A stretch of 64,000 nt of DNA from Streptomyces sp. NBC_01217. GTDB taxonomy: Bacteria > Actinomycetota > Actinomycetes > Streptomycetales > Streptomycetaceae. The translations under genes were made by a program, and so were the position numbers. The stretch spans positions 3,938,501 through 4,002,500 of the forward strand of contig NZ_CP108538.1 of NCBI RefSeq assembly GCF_035994185.1. Reading direction: 5' to 3'. Below the pieces are notes generated by a model. It had not been told where the DNA came from, made no database searches, and worked only from the letters and a program-made list of their open reading frames with translations. Position 1 is the stretch's first letter. Every line of letters begins with the position of its first letter. Below, piece by piece: positions 1 to 9,197 of the stretch.

Positions 1-480
1 GTGACGGTCCGCTACGCCTCGCTGGCGCACCCGGACGCCTGGTCCACGGCGGGCGCGGTGGCTACGGGCGGTTCCCCGGCGGACTACCGGAGCTTCCTGG
101 ACCTGCTGGCCACGGTGGCGAAGGAGCCCGTGGGGCCGATCGGCCCGACCGGTCACCAGGAGCTGACCGACGGCCAGGTCATCGTCGCGTACGACGCGAT
201 GTCGCTGGCGGTGCACGGCATCCGGCAGGCGACCCCGGACGGCAAGCGGCTGCCGCAGACCGGGGACGTGGGCGAGCAGTGGCCGCGGGTGAAGGGTTCG
301 CTGCGGGTGTCGGGGGCCAGTGGCTGGATCTGCCTGGACAACCACGGGAATCCGTACAACAAGGCGGTGCCGGTGGTGGAACTGGCGCCGGAGGATGCCC
401 GTCAGCGGTTCGTGGCGATCGCCTGGCCGGAGCGCACGCCGCCGGACGCGAAGTGCCTGCCGCCGTCCTCGGGGCCCTGA
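1..480 (+). CDS. 3' end of a periplasmic-binding-protein-like protein (partial)
   Basis: The reading frame is open from the first base and ends in TGA, so the true start is probably upstream of the window. The 159 visible residues look like the C-terminal lobe of a type 1 periplasmic-binding fold. They contain a segment reading LTDGQVIVAYDAMSLAVHG, then a region resembling the closing strands of branched-chain amino-acid receptors (GASGWICLDNHGNPYNKAVPV, residues about 107-127). Many Streptomyces carry large cytoplasmic or membrane proteins with such a domain, so a transport role cannot be assumed. The GTG at position 1 is probably internal. The next gene is convergent, 15 bases downstream. 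Confidence 0.6.
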   Translation: MTVRYASLAHPDAWSTAGAVATGGSPADYRSFLDLLATVAKEPVGPIGPTGHQELTDGQVIVAYDAMSLAVHGIRQATPDGKRLPQTGDVGEQWPRVKGSLRVSGASGWICLDNHGNPYNKAVPVVELAPEDARQRFVAIAWPERTPPDAKCLPPSSGP

Positions 481-495
481 TGCCGTGACGCCGTA

Positions 496-1023
496 TCAGC
501 GTTCGGCCGCCTCGTACTCCTCGCGCAGCTCCGCCCACCGGACCGGGGTCCACTTCGACCAGTCGGCGGGGTATCCGCCGAGCGCGTCGACGAGGAGGAG
601 GAAGTGGTCGTGCCAGCCGGCGAGGCAGTCCAGGCGCAGTTCGTCGTCGCCGCGCAGCTCGTTGGTGAAGCGCAGCAGCACATGGTCGCCGCGCGGTGGC
701 TCCAGGTGGAAGCGGATCCGGCCGTGCACCCCTTCGAGGGTGTATTCGGCGACCCGCTCGATGTCCCAGGCGGTGACGGTGCCGGAGGCGACTGTGGCGT
801 TCCCGTCCTGGTCGGTGCCCCGCCAGCGCAGGGTGATCGCTCCGCCGATGCGCGGTTCGAACGGGTCGGCGGCGGCGAGCCAGCCGTGCAGCCCCTCGGA
901 ACCGGCAACGGCTGCCCACACCCGTGGCACGGGGTGGGGCAGCCGCAGCGTGAACCGCAGGGTGTGCCGGTCACCGTGGGTCTCGCTGGTGCCACGCTCG
1001 ATGACGGGGGTCGCATCGGTCAT
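496..1023 (-). CDS. SRPBCC (AHSA1/START-like) domain protein
   Basis: A protein of 175 residues. The N-terminal half (HTLRFTLRLPHPVPRVWAAV, residues about 20-39) followed by a WLAA-DPFEPRIGG stretch is typical of the activator-of-Hsp90-like SRPBCC family, whose helix-grip fold binds hydrophobic ligands. The C-terminal segment with LAGWHDHFLLLVDAL is the long closing helix. The ATG at 1023 was chosen because upstream extensions run antisense through ccsB and show no family similarity. It follows ccsB on the same strand after a 56-base gap holding palindromic DNA, so it may have its own promoter. The ligand is unknown. Such proteins are often stress or transport accessories, but nothing here assigns a role. 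Confidence 0.82.
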   Translation of the reverse strand: MTDATPVIERGTSETHGDRHTLRFTLRLPHPVPRVWAAVAGSEGLHGWLAAADPFEPRIGGAITLRWRGTDQDGNATVASGTVTAWDIERVAEYTLEGVHGRIRFHLEPPRGDHVLLRFTNELRGDDELRLDCLAGWHDHFLLLVDALGGYPADWSKWTPVRWAELREEYEAAER

Positions 1024-1041
1024 GGTTCCAGCGTGGCCCGG

Positions 1042-1073
1042 TGGTGCGGGTTCCGCACCCGTACGCGTACGGG
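1042..1073. promoter_or_regulatory. Nested palindromes between ccsB and the SRPBCC gene
   Basis: Two overlapping dyads lie in the 56-base gap. GGTGCGG (1043-1049) pairs with CCGCACC (1053-1059). A perfect 16-base palindrome, CCCGTACGCGTACGGG, spans 1058-1073. They share bases, so they are mutually exclusive as hairpins. The position fits either the end of the ccs transcript or an operator in front of the SRPBCC start at 1023. There is no T-tract. Confidence 0.45.
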
Positions 1074-1079
1074 GTGCTG

Positions 1080-2165
1080 TCAGACCCCGGCGTAGGAGTG
1101 CTTGCCGGTGACGAAGATGTTCACGCCGTAGTAGTTGAAGAGCCAGCAGCCGAAGGCGATCAGTGCCAGGTAGGCGGCCTTGCGGCCCTTCCAGCCCGCG
1201 GTGGCGCGGGCGTGCAGGTAGGCGGCGTAGGCGACCCAGGTGATGAAGGACCAGACCTCCTTGGGGTCCCAGCCCCAGTAGCGGCCCCATGCGTCGCCCG
1301 CCCAGATGGCGCCCGCGATGATCGTGAACGTCCACAGCGGGAAGACGGCGGCGTTGACGCGGTACGAGAACTTGTCGAGGGTCGCCGCGGCGGGCAGCCG
1401 GGAGAGCACGGACTGGGCGAACGAGCCGGGCTCGACGCCGTTCGCGAGCTTGCTCTCGTAGCTGTCGCGGAAGAGGTAGAGCAGGGTGGCGACCGCGCCG
1501 ATGTAGAAGACGGCGCCGCAGATGATGGCGGTGGAGACGTGGATCCACAGCCAGTACGAGTGCAGTGCGGGCACCAGCTGGTCGCTGGAGGTGTAGAGCA
1601 CCGTGGTCGCGATGCCGAGGTCCAGCAGGACGGTGGTGACCAGCAGCAGCCCCATCCAGCGGACGTTCTTCTTCAGCGCGAGGAGGATCAGGTACGCGCC
1701 GACCGCCACCGTGGAGAAGGTGATGGAGAACTCGTACATGTTGCCCCAGGGGGCACGCTGCACGGACAGCGCGCGGGCGACGACGCCGCCGGCCTCCACA
1801 AGAAAGGCGAGCACGGTCATGGAGACAGCCATGCGTCCGTACAGATCGCCCTTGAACGTGCCGCCGGCCGCGCCGGGCCCGTCCGGGACGTCACGGGAAC
1901 CGGCCGCGGAGCGCGTGACGATCTTCGGGCGCTCCAGTACGGCGGTGCCGCCGCCCTTCTCCGTGACCTGCACCTGCACCGTGGCACCGGCGGCGTTTTC
2001 GGCCCCGGTCAGCGCGGCGGCGGTGCGGCCGACCTTGCTGCGGCTGCCGAACACCCATTCCGCGATGTGTGCGAAGAAGGCCAGGGTGTAGACGGCCATC
2101 GACGAATAGATCAGCACATTGCTGGTGTGCGCCAGGTTCTCGTTGGTTGCGGCGGCGAGATTCAC
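1080..2165 (-). CDS. ccsB: Cytochrome c biogenesis protein CcsB (CcsA/ResC family)
   Basis: Membrane subunit of the system II haem export and ligation complex, which attaches haem to apocytochromes c outside the membrane together with ResB. The protein has 361 residues and several hydrophobic segments. The tryptophan-rich haem-handling WWD motif reads WGRYWGWDPKEVWSF at residues 293-307, followed by a histidine-bearing helix (YLHARA) and the typical C-terminal FNYYGVNIF. The start overlaps the stop of resB by 4 bases, implying translational coupling. It is the last gene of the resA-ccdA-resB-ccsB cluster. Identity is secure; the name ccsB versus ccsA/resC varies between genomes. Confidence 0.95.
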   Translation of the reverse strand: MNLAAATNENLAHTSNVLIYSSMAVYTLAFFAHIAEWVFGSRSKVGRTAAALTGAENAAGATVQVQVTEKGGGTAVLERPKIVTRSAAGSRDVPDGPGAAGGTFKGDLYGRMAVSMTVLAFLVEAGGVVARALSVQRAPWGNMYEFSITFSTVAVGAYLILLALKKNVRWMGLLLVTTVLLDLGIATTVLYTSSDQLVPALHSYWLWIHVSTAIICGAVFYIGAVATLLYLFRDSYESKLANGVEPGSFAQSVLSRLPAAATLDKFSYRVNAAVFPLWTFTIIAGAIWAGDAWGRYWGWDPKEVWSFITWVAYAAYLHARATAGWKGRKAAYLALIAFGCWLFNYYGVNIFVTGKHSYAGV

Positions 2166-3952
2166 TTCTCAGCCCCTTCGGCAGGTTCTTCGGAAGATTC
2201 TTCGACGGAGTCGGAGTCGGGGTCGGATCCGAGGTCGGGATCGGGGTCGGATCCGGGCGGCGCGGTGGGCGCCACGGCGTTGAGCGTGACCGCGAGATCG
2301 GCCAGCTCCTCAGGAAGCTTCGCGGACTCGCTGCGGCCGAGACCCGCCATTTCGACGACGGTGACGCCGTCCGCACCGCGTACGGCCCGCACCCAGATCC
2401 GGCGCCGCTGGATGAACAGCGAGCCCGCGAGTCCGGCGATCGCGGCGACCGAGCCGGTGAGCGCCCAGCCGCTGGCGGGCTGCTCGGAGATCTGGAAGCT
2501 GGCCCACTCCTGGACGCCCTCGAAGGTGATCGAGCCTGCGCCGTCGGGCAGCTTCATCGTGTCGCCGACCGCGAGGCGCTGCTTGAGCTGCTTGCCCTCG
2601 CTGTCCTTGAACTCCTTCATCTTGGACTTGTCCAGCTGGTACACGTTCTGCGGAAGCCCGGAGTCGACGCCGAGGCTGCCCCAGTAGCCGTTGAGGGCGA
2701 GTACGGGCATGTCGGCGGCCGGGAACTGCGAGAACATCGTGCCCTTGCCGTCGCCCGCGAAGGTCGGCACGAAGAAGGCCTGGAAGCCCAGCTGGGTCTT
2801 CTTGCCGTTCTTGTCGCGGTAGCCGTCCATCACCTTGATCGCACCGGTCGAGGTGACGTTGTTGTCGATGGGCAGCAGCGGCACGGCGTTGCGGTAGACC
2901 TCCTTGCCGCTGCCGTCCTTGACGGAGACGACGGGCGCGTAGCCGTGCGCGTTGAGATAGACCTTGGTGCCGTCGACGACCAGCGGCTCGTTGACCCTGA
3001 TGACGCTCTTGTGCGGCTTGCCGTAGGCGCCCTTCGTGTACGTCACATGGGCCTCGTAGGTCCTGGGCGTACCGATCTGGGGGCCGCTGCGCTCGTACGT
3101 ACCGATGAACTTGTCGAGCGTGAAGCTGAACGGGGCGAGCGAGTCGGTGTCGAAGAGCGAACCGGACTTGAAGTCGTCGTACTGGGTCAGCGTGTTGGAG
3201 AAGCCGTCGCCCTCGACGACCAGCTTGCCGCCCTCGGACTTGAAGAGCTGTCCGAAGGCGAACGACACCAGCATCACGATCAGCGCGATGTGGAACATCA
3301 GGTTCCCGGCCTCGCGCAGATAGCCCTTCTCGGCGGCGACCGCGTCCCCCGCGGTGTGTGCGCGGTAGCGGCGCCCGCGCATCATCGCGAGCGCGGCCTC
3401 GCGGACCTGCTCGGGCCCGGCCTCGGTGCGCCAGGTGGTGTACGCGGGCAGCCGGGTCAGGCGCCTGGGGGCGCCCGGCGGGCGGCTGCGGAGCTGGCCG
3501 ACGAACTGGCCGGTGCGCGGGACGATGCAGCCGATGAGCGAGACGAACAGCAGGATGTAGATCGCGGAGAACCACACCGAGCTGTAGACGTCGAAGAACT
3601 GGAGCTTCTCGTAGATCGGCGTGACGGTGGTGTGGGCGTCCTTGAAGGTCTGCACCTTCAGTTCGTCCACGCTGTTCTGCGGGATCAGCGAGCCGGGGAT
3701 GGCGCCGAGCGACAGCAGGAAGAGCAGGATCAGCGCGACGCGCATCGAGGTGAGCTGCCGCCAGAACCAGCGGGCCCAGCCGATGACGCCCATGGCCGGC
3801 AGGCCGGCCGCGCTCTCCTCGCGCGGGGCGGTGGAGAGCCGGGAGCCTGCCGCACCGAGCTCGCGGGCGTTCTCCCGGTCCCGCTCGTCGCGGATCTCCC
3901 GCTCGTCGCGCTGCTCGCGCTCCGGGGCCGGGTTGGACTTGGTGTTGCTCAT
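2162..3952 (-). CDS. resB: Cytochrome c biogenesis protein ResB
   Basis: A protein of 596 residues and partner of CcsB in system II cytochrome c maturation. After a charged, Glu/Arg-rich N-terminus (residues 1-40) come transmembrane segments, including one reading WRQLTSMRVALILLFLLSL. There is then a large extracytoplasmic region and a final membrane helix (GWALTGSVAAIAGLAGSLFI) before a short acidic tail rich in DPDS repeats. The ATG at 3952 lies 5 bases downstream of the ccdA stop; longer frames upstream run antisense through ccdA. The acidic C-terminal tail with repeated Asp-Pro and Asp-Ser is low complexity and probably disordered in the cytoplasm. Confidence 0.94.
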   Translation of the reverse strand: MSNTKSNPAPEREQRDEREIRDERDRENARELGAAGSRLSTAPREESAAGLPAMGVIGWARWFWRQLTSMRVALILLFLLSLGAIPGSLIPQNSVDELKVQTFKDAHTTVTPIYEKLQFFDVYSSVWFSAIYILLFVSLIGCIVPRTGQFVGQLRSRPPGAPRRLTRLPAYTTWRTEAGPEQVREAALAMMRGRRYRAHTAGDAVAAEKGYLREAGNLMFHIALIVMLVSFAFGQLFKSEGGKLVVEGDGFSNTLTQYDDFKSGSLFDTDSLAPFSFTLDKFIGTYERSGPQIGTPRTYEAHVTYTKGAYGKPHKSVIRVNEPLVVDGTKVYLNAHGYAPVVSVKDGSGKEVYRNAVPLLPIDNNVTSTGAIKVMDGYRDKNGKKTQLGFQAFFVPTFAGDGKGTMFSQFPAADMPVLALNGYWGSLGVDSGLPQNVYQLDKSKMKEFKDSEGKQLKQRLAVGDTMKLPDGAGSITFEGVQEWASFQISEQPASGWALTGSVAAIAGLAGSLFIQRRRIWVRAVRGADGVTVVEMAGLGRSESAKLPEELADLAVTLNAVAPTAPPGSDPDPDLGSDPDSDSVEESSEEPAEGAEK

Positions 3953-3957
3953 GGAAC

Positions 3958-4722
3958 TCAGATCCCCACCGTGAAGCCGTCGGACCAGCCCTGCAATTCC
4001 TGCATCATGCTGCCCCAGACACCGGTCAGCAGAAGCACCCCGGTCGCGATCATCATGACGCCGCCGATGCGCATGACCCATGCGTAGTGACGCTTGACCC
4101 AGCCGAAGGCGCCGAGCGCCTTGCGGAAGGCGACCGCGGCGAGCACGAAGGGCAGGCCGAGCCCGAGGCAGTACGCGACGGTCAGTATCGCCCCGCGCCC
4201 GGCGGTTCCCTGGTCCATCGCGAGGATGCTCACCGAGCTGAGCGTCGGACCGAGGCACGGGGTCCAGCCGATCCCGAAGAGGGCGCCCAGCAGCGGTGCG
4301 CCCACCAGTCCGGTCACCGGCTTCCTGTGGATACGGAATTCGCGCTGCGTCATCCAGGGCATCAGGCCCATGAAGAAGATCCCCATGAGGATCATCAGCA
4401 CGCCGAGAATCCTGGAGAGCGTGGTGCTGTGCTCCTGGAGGGTCTGGCCGAAGAAGCCGAAGAGCGCGCCGCCGGAGACGAACACCGCGGTGAAGCCGAG
4501 CACGAAGAGCGAGGCGCCCACGACCATGCGCCCCCGTCTGGCCTGCGCGAGATCGCTGCCGCTGACGCCGGTGACGTAACTGAGATAGCCGGGCACGAGC
4601 GGCAGGACGCACGGCGAGAAGAACGAGACGAGCCCGCCGAGTACGGCGATGGGCAGGGCGACGAGCAGCGCCCCGTTCATCACGGTCTCGTTCTGCCCCG
4701 GGAGTGCGGCAAGGGTGAGCAC
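3958..4722 (-). CDS. ccdA: Cytochrome c biogenesis protein CcdA (DsbD membrane-domain family)
   Basis: Moves reducing equivalents from cytoplasmic thioredoxin across the membrane to keep apocytochrome haem-binding cysteines reduced. The protein has 254 residues and about six hydrophobic helices. The two redox cysteines sit in FFSPCVLPLVPGY (C38) and GWTPCLGPTLSS (C156), exactly as in the family. The start is GTG at 4722, only 4 bases after the resA stop. An internal ATG at residue 15 is possible. The operon order resA-ccdA-resB-ccsB makes the redox relay and the haem ligation machine a single unit. Confidence 0.94.
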   Translation of the reverse strand: MLTLAALPGQNETVMNGALLVALPIAVLGGLVSFFSPCVLPLVPGYLSYVTGVSGSDLAQARRGRMVVGASLFVLGFTAVFVSGGALFGFFGQTLQEHSTTLSRILGVLMILMGIFFMGLMPWMTQREFRIHRKPVTGLVGAPLLGALFGIGWTPCLGPTLSSVSILAMDQGTAGRGAILTVAYCLGLGLPFVLAAVAFRKALGAFGWVKRHYAWVMRIGGVMMIATGVLLLTGVWGSMMQELQGWSDGFTVGI

Positions 4723-4726
4723 GGAA

Positions 4727-5338
4727 TCACTTCTCCGCGATCAGCGGGTCGATCATCTGGTGCAGCTTGGTGGCGTCGAGCGCGGTCAGGTAGCGGGCGG
4801 CGATCTTCCCGTCCCGGTCCAGGACCACGGTCGACGGAATGGCCTGTGGACGCAGCGTGCCCTTGGGGAAGCGGAGCATGAGCTTGCCGGTCGGGTCGAA
4901 GAAGCTCGGGTAGGTGACCCCGTAGTCCTTCTCGAAGCTGATCGCGGGGCCCTTGGCGGCGTCCCGTGTGTTGATCCCGATGAACTCGACGCCCTTGCCC
5001 TGCGTCTCCTTCGCCACCTTCGCGAAGTACTGGGCCTCAAGCCGGCAGGGGCCGCACCACGAGCCCCAGACGTTCAGCACGACGACCTTGCCCTTGTAGT
5101 CGGCGACGTCGAGCTGCTTGCCGTCGAGGGTCTCGCCGTCGAGCTTCGGGGCAGCCTCGCGGTCGGCCTTGGCCACGGTGGAGATTCCGCCGCTGCCCGT
5201 GACGAAGTGTGTGTTGCCACCGCCGCCGGTCTTGTTGTCGTCACCGCTGCACGCGGTCAGCGTCAGTGCGAGCGCGACGGCCGCTGCGGGCGCGGCGAGC
5301 AGGGTGAAGCGGCGTCGGGGTGCGCGGCCATAGCTCAT
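4727..5338 (-). CDS. resA: Thiol-disulfide oxidoreductase, TlpA/ResA-like lipoprotein
   Basis: Extracytoplasmic thioredoxin-fold reductant that receives electrons from CcdA and reduces the CxxCH cysteines of apocytochrome c. The protein has 203 residues. It begins with a basic, hydrophobic signal peptide ending in a lipobox LTAC (lipidated C30), then a Gly/Asn linker and the thioredoxin domain with active site WCGPC (cysteines 95 and 98). The ATG at 5338 follows a purine-rich stretch; the upstream frame has no family similarity. It is the first gene of the ccs cluster, so the promoter should lie in 5339-5405. Confidence 0.93.
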   Translation of the reverse strand: MSYGRAPRRRFTLLAAPAAAVALALTLTACSGDDNKTGGGGNTHFVTGSGGISTVAKADREAAPKLDGETLDGKQLDVADYKGKVVVLNVWGSWCGPCRLEAQYFAKVAKETQGKGVEFIGINTRDAAKGPAISFEKDYGVTYPSFFDPTGKLMLRFPKGTLRPQAIPSTVVLDRDGKIAARYLTALDATKLHQMIDPLIAEK

Positions 5339-5405
5339 GTGAAAAGTTTCGCATGAGGGTTCCGGCGATCTCGGCCGCCCCCCTCGGTGCCCGTAAAGCC
5401 CGTTG

Positions 5406-6659
5406 TCAGGCCTGTTTAAAGAAGGTGTTCCAGCCGCCTTCGGGGGACTGATCGACCTCCAGCGTACGGAGCTTGTCGAGCACCTCGGGGTCCTGGACGT
5501 CGAGCCAGTCCACGAACTGCCGGAAGGAGACGAGCCGCACGTCCGGCTTCCCCGCGATTTTCTTGAGCGTTTCCTCGACGGCATCCATATAGATGCCGCC
5601 GTTCCACTCCTCGAAGTGGTTTCCGACATAGAAGGGTGCGCGATTCGTCGTGTACGCGCGGCCGAAACCCGCGAGATACGACTCCATGGCCTGCTTGCGC
5701 CAGCCCGGATAACGCGAGGGCATGCCCCTGGTCGAATTCACCGACTGGTTGGCGAGGATGTTGTAGTCCATGGAAAGGACTTCGAAGGTGTGCCCCGGGA
5801 ACGGCATGCCCTGCAACGGCAGATCCCAGACGCCCTCGCGCTTGCGGGGCCACACCTGGGTGCCGCCGGGCGAACTGGCGTCGTAGCGCCAGCCGAGCCT
5901 GCGCGCCGTGGGCAGCAGATTGTCCTGGCCGAGCAGACAGGGGGCGCGTCCGCCGACGAGTTCCTTGCGGTAGTCGAAAGGCAGCGGATCGAGGTCGGTC
6001 CAGCCGGTGTTGGTGCGCCATTCGGTGACGAAGGAGACCGCCTGATCGATTTCGCTCCGCCACTGGGAGAGCGACCAGTTCGCGACCGATCCCGAACCGC
6101 CGCAGAAATGCCCGTTGAAGTGGGTGCCGATCTCGTGCCCGTCGAGCCAGGCCTGACGGACGTACTTCAGCGTCTGCTTGATGTGGTCATCGGTGAGATA
6201 ACCGATCGCGGAAGCGCCGACGGGGTTGTTGGGCGGCCGGTACATGGACCTCTTCGACTCGGGCAGCAGATAGAGCCCGGAGAGGAAAAAAGTCATCGAC
6301 GCGTCGTGATCCTTGGCGAGTTCGAGAAAGCGCGGGAAGAGCCCGTTGCCGACCTCGCCCGCCCCGTCCCAGGAAAAGATCACGAACTGCGGCGGCGTCT
6401 GCCCGGGTTCGAGCGGAACCGGCGCGGAGGGCTGGTGCGGCTGCTTGCCGGTGTCCGCGGTGGAACCGTCCCCTATCTCGCGAACGTCCTTCTTCGCAGG
6501 CCCGGTCCCCCGGGTGTGCCCGTCGGCGCCCTTCTCCCCCGTGGTCCCCGTGCGCACACCCGACCGGTCCGCACCGGAGGAACCGCACCCCACCAGACCG
6601 ATGCCCGCCGCGGCCCCGAGCCCTGCTCCGAGCAAGCCCCTTCGGCTGATATCGCGCAT
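5406..6659 (-). CDS. Tat-dependent lipoprotein with polysaccharide-deacetylase (NodB-like) fold
   Basis: A protein of 417 residues. The N-terminus combines a twin-arginine motif (SRRGLLG, arginines 6-7) with a lipobox LVGC (C25), so it is probably exported folded by Tat and then lipidated. After a low-complexity linker (residues 30-85) the catalytic domain begins FVIFSWDGAGE (Asp 98) and contains HEIGTHFNGHFC (His 175, 180, 184). These correspond to the first two NodB motifs. The usual TFDDG is altered to FSWDG, losing one of the two acidic residues, so activity on cell-wall sugars is plausible but unproven. It lies between resA and the histidine phosphatase on the same strand, with 67- and 244-base gaps. 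Confidence 0.78.
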   Translation of the reverse strand: MRDISRRGLLGAGLGAAAGIGLVGCGSSGADRSGVRTGTTGEKGADGHTRGTGPAKKDVREIGDGSTADTGKQPHQPSAPVPLEPGQTPPQFVIFSWDGAGEVGNGLFPRFLELAKDHDASMTFFLSGLYLLPESKRSMYRPPNNPVGASAIGYLTDDHIKQTLKYVRQAWLDGHEIGTHFNGHFCGGSGSVANWSLSQWRSEIDQAVSFVTEWRTNTGWTDLDPLPFDYRKELVGGRAPCLLGQDNLLPTARRLGWRYDASSPGGTQVWPRKREGVWDLPLQGMPFPGHTFEVLSMDYNILANQSVNSTRGMPSRYPGWRKQAMESYLAGFGRAYTTNRAPFYVGNHFEEWNGGIYMDAVEETLKKIAGKPDVRLVSFRQFVDWLDVQDPEVLDKLRTLEVDQSPEGGWNTFFKQA

Positions 6660-6776
6660 GAGTTCCCCATCTGCGGTCGTTTTATCTCAAGTCCATACAA
6701 AGTGACGTGGGTATAGATGAGAGAAGCAACACGGGGGTTCCGCGATGTGGCACCAAATCCGCCGCGGCAGCAAAAA

Positions 6777-6813
6777 ATCGCCGGACGGGCGAAGATCAAG
6801 CCCGTCCGGCGAT
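6777..6813. terminator. Perfect 14-bp hairpin of a dispersed repeat family
   Basis: ATCGCCGGACGGGC at 6777-6790 pairs perfectly with GCCCGTCCGGCGAT at 6800-6813 across a 9-base loop. It lies in the 244-base gap downstream of the histidine phosphatase stop and upstream of the deacetylase start. The minus-strand transcript would read the stem followed by six T residues (complement of 6771-6777), a good intrinsic terminator. The same 14-base arms recur at 54599-54634. Confidence 0.75.
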
Positions 6814-6903
6814 CGAGGACAAAACGGCAACCGGACGACCGGGGACACAGCCACAGCGGGGCCCGGGGCCACCGCACGCCGCCCCCGCCGACCGCCGGTC
6901 CGG

Positions 6904-7596
6904 CTACGCGCCGAACGCCTTCGACTGCCCCTTCACCGGCTTCGCCCCGGCCCGCAGATGCACCGGCACCAGATCCCGCGCCGGCTCCGTGTACCCGACC
7001 GACACGATCTTGTCGCCCTGGTACGTGAAGCTGGTCAGCGACGCGAGCGTGCACTGCCGCTTGCGCGGGTCGTGCCACAGCCGCCGCCGCTCCACGAAGC
7101 TGCGCACGATCCAGATCGGCAGCTGGTGGCTGACGCACACCGCCTCGTGCCCCCGCGCCGCGTCACGGGCGGCGTCCAGGGCGCCCATCATCCGTACGAC
7201 CTGCTCGACGTACGGCTCGCCCCACGACGGCCGGAACGGGTTCGTCAGGTGCTTCCAGTTGTCCGGCTTGCGCAGCGCCCCGTCGCCGACCCCGAAGGTC
7301 TTGCCCTCGAAGACGTTGGCAGCCTCGATGAGCCGCTCGTCGGTGGCCAGGTCCAGGCCGTGAGTCTTGGCGATCGGCGTGGCCGTCTCCTGGGCGCGCT
7401 CCAGCGGGGAGGCGACGACATGGGTGATGTCGCGGCCCTCCAGGTGCTCGGCGACCCGGTCGGCCATCCGGCGGCCGAGCTCGGAGAGGTGGTAGCCGGG
7501 GCGGCGCCCGTACAGCACGCCCTCCGGGTTGTGCACCTCGCCGTGCCGCATCAGATGGACGACGGTGATGTCCTTGCGGCTTCCGTTCTCGCTCAT
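6904..7596 (-). CDS. Histidine phosphatase (phosphoglycerate-mutase-like) family protein
   Basis: A protein of 230 residues with the family signature [10 protein letters not shown] (phospho-acceptor His 18 in RHGE), then a conserved [17 protein letters not shown] and a second-histidine region CVSHQLPIW. Such enzymes transfer phosphate through a histidine; substrates range from phosphoglycerate to sugar and nucleotide phosphates, and none can be named here. The ATG overlaps the TGA of hemL in ATGA (7593-7596), so it is co-translated with a tetrapyrrole gene. That pairing is common in streptomycetes, but its meaning is unknown. Confidence 0.9.
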   Translation of the reverse strand: MSENGSRKDITVVHLMRHGEVHNPEGVLYGRRPGYHLSELGRRMADRVAEHLEGRDITHVVASPLERAQETATPIAKTHGLDLATDERLIEAANVFEGKTFGVGDGALRKPDNWKHLTNPFRPSWGEPYVEQVVRMMGALDAARDAARGHEAVCVSHQLPIWIVRSFVERRRLWHDPRKRQCTLASLTSFTYQGDKIVSVGYTEPARDLVPVHLRAGAKPVKGQSKAFGA

Positions 7597-8909
7597 GCGG
7601 TGGCCTCCGAGGCGGCGCGGGCGGCGGTGGGCAGGGCGGCGGCGATGCGCTCGACGGCCTGCGCGTCATGGGCGGTGGAGACGAACCAGGACTCGAACGC
7701 GGACGGCGGCAGGTAGACGCCCTGCGACAGCAGCGAGTGGAAGAAGGCGGTGAAGCGGAAAGCTTCCTGCTTCTTGGCGTCCTCGTAGTTCCGCACCGGC
7801 TGGTCCGTGAAGAACACGGAGAACATGTTGCCGGCCGCGGACACCGTGTGCGCGACGCCCTCCTTGGTGAACGCCTCGCTCACCAGGGCCTGGATCTCCG
7901 CGGAGACCGCGTCCACCTTCGCGTACGCGGCGTCGTCCAGCAGCCGCAGCTGGGCGAGACCGGCGGCGGTGGCGACCGGGTTCCCGGAGAGCGTGCCGGC
8001 CTGGTAGACGGGACCGGCCGGGGCGAGGTGCGCCATCACGTCCGCGCGCCCGCCGAAGGCCGCGGCCGGGAAGCCGCCGCCCATGACCTTGCCGAAGGTC
8101 ATCAGGTCGGGCCGCACCCCGTCGATGCCGAACCAGCCGGCCTTCGAGGTACGGAATCCCGTCATGACCTCGTCGGAGATGTAGAGCGCACCGCCTGCGG
8201 CGCAGATCTCCTTGAGCCCGGCGTTGAAACCGTCCAGCGGCGGTACGACGCCCATGTTGCCCGGCGACGCCTCGGTGATCACACAGGCGATCTCGCCGGG
8301 GTGCGCGGCGAACGCCTCCCGCACGGCCTCCAGGTCGTTGTACGGCAGCACGATCGTGTCCCCGGCCTGCGCACCGGTGACCCCCGGGGTGTCCGGAAGG
8401 CCGAAGGTCGCGACCCCGGACCCGGCGGCGGCGAGCAGCGCGTCGACGTGCCCGTGGTAGCACCCGGCGAACTTCACCACCTTGGCGCGGCCGGTGAACC
8501 CGCGGGCGAGACGGATCGCGGACATGGTCGCCTCGGTGCCGGACGACACCAGCCGTACCTGCTCCACGGGCTCGATCCGGGCCACGATCTCCTCGGCGAG
8601 CGCGACCTCGCCCTCACCGGGCGTACCGAACGAGGTGCCGCGGGCGACAGCCTCCTGGACTGCGGCGATGACCTCGGGGTGGGAGTGGCCGAGGATCATC
8701 GGCCCCCACGAGCACACGAGGTCGACATACTCACGGCCATCGGCGTCGGTGAGGTACGGACCTGTACCGGACACCATGAAGCGGGGCGTACCGCCCACGG
8801 CCCGGAAGGCACGGACGGGAGAGTTCACGCCGCCGGGCGTCACAAGGGACGCGCGGTCGAAAAGCGTCTGCGAAACTGGGGCGTCATAGGGAAAGCTCAC
8901 ACAAGCCAT
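7593..8909 (-). CDS. hemL: Glutamate-1-semialdehyde 2,1-aminomutase
   Basis: Converts glutamate-1-semialdehyde, made by HemA from glutamyl-tRNA, to 5-aminolevulinate, the haem and cobalamin precursor. The protein has 438 residues. It shows the class III aminotransferase pattern: substrate-side [25 protein letters not shown], the PLP-contacting Asp in SDEVMTGF (Asp 246) and the PLP Schiff-base lysine in [11 protein letters not shown] (Lys 274). The annotated ATG yields nine residues before the conserved SQTLFDRA; an internal start is possible. The other hem genes are about 36 kb away in this window. Confidence 0.96.
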   Translation of the reverse strand: MACVSFPYDAPVSQTLFDRASLVTPGGVNSPVRAFRAVGGTPRFMVSGTGPYLTDADGREYVDLVCSWGPMILGHSHPEVIAAVQEAVARGTSFGTPGEGEVALAEEIVARIEPVEQVRLVSSGTEATMSAIRLARGFTGRAKVVKFAGCYHGHVDALLAAAGSGVATFGLPDTPGVTGAQAGDTIVLPYNDLEAVREAFAAHPGEIACVITEASPGNMGVVPPLDGFNAGLKEICAAGGALYISDEVMTGFRTSKAGWFGIDGVRPDLMTFGKVMGGGFPAAAFGGRADVMAHLAPAGPVYQAGTLSGNPVATAAGLAQLRLLDDAAYAKVDAVSAEIQALVSEAFTKEGVAHTVSAAGNMFSVFFTDQPVRNYEDAKKQEAFRFTAFFHSLLSQGVYLPPSAFESWFVSTAHDAQAVERIAAALPTAARAASEATA

Positions 8910-9197
8910 GGTGTCAGAGCCACGGACGGTCTTGCGGACAGGTGTTTCACCGCACGCCCGTGGGGGAGGTCACTGACACGATGATCGGGTTGCGCGGCGG
9001 GGGCTGTGTCTCCTAAGTAGTAGTCGGGTGGATGAGATATGCATCGCGGTGGCGGAGTGGGCGAAGGGACCGACGGCCTGGGGCCCGAGCATGCCCGGCG
9101 GGGTCGGCACCGGCGTGAGGCGGAGCGCAGACAGGGCGTACGGTCCGATGGTGCGCAGGGCATCGGATCCGGGAGCAGGAGTGGTGGCCGGGTGGGG

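Noticed and set aside
1041..4881. Long plus-strand ORFs antisense to ccsB, resB, ccdA and resA (up to 672 residues)
   Set aside because: Composition is the Arg/Gly/Ala/Val-rich shadow typical of third-position GC bias. The minus-strand frames carry clear family motifs.
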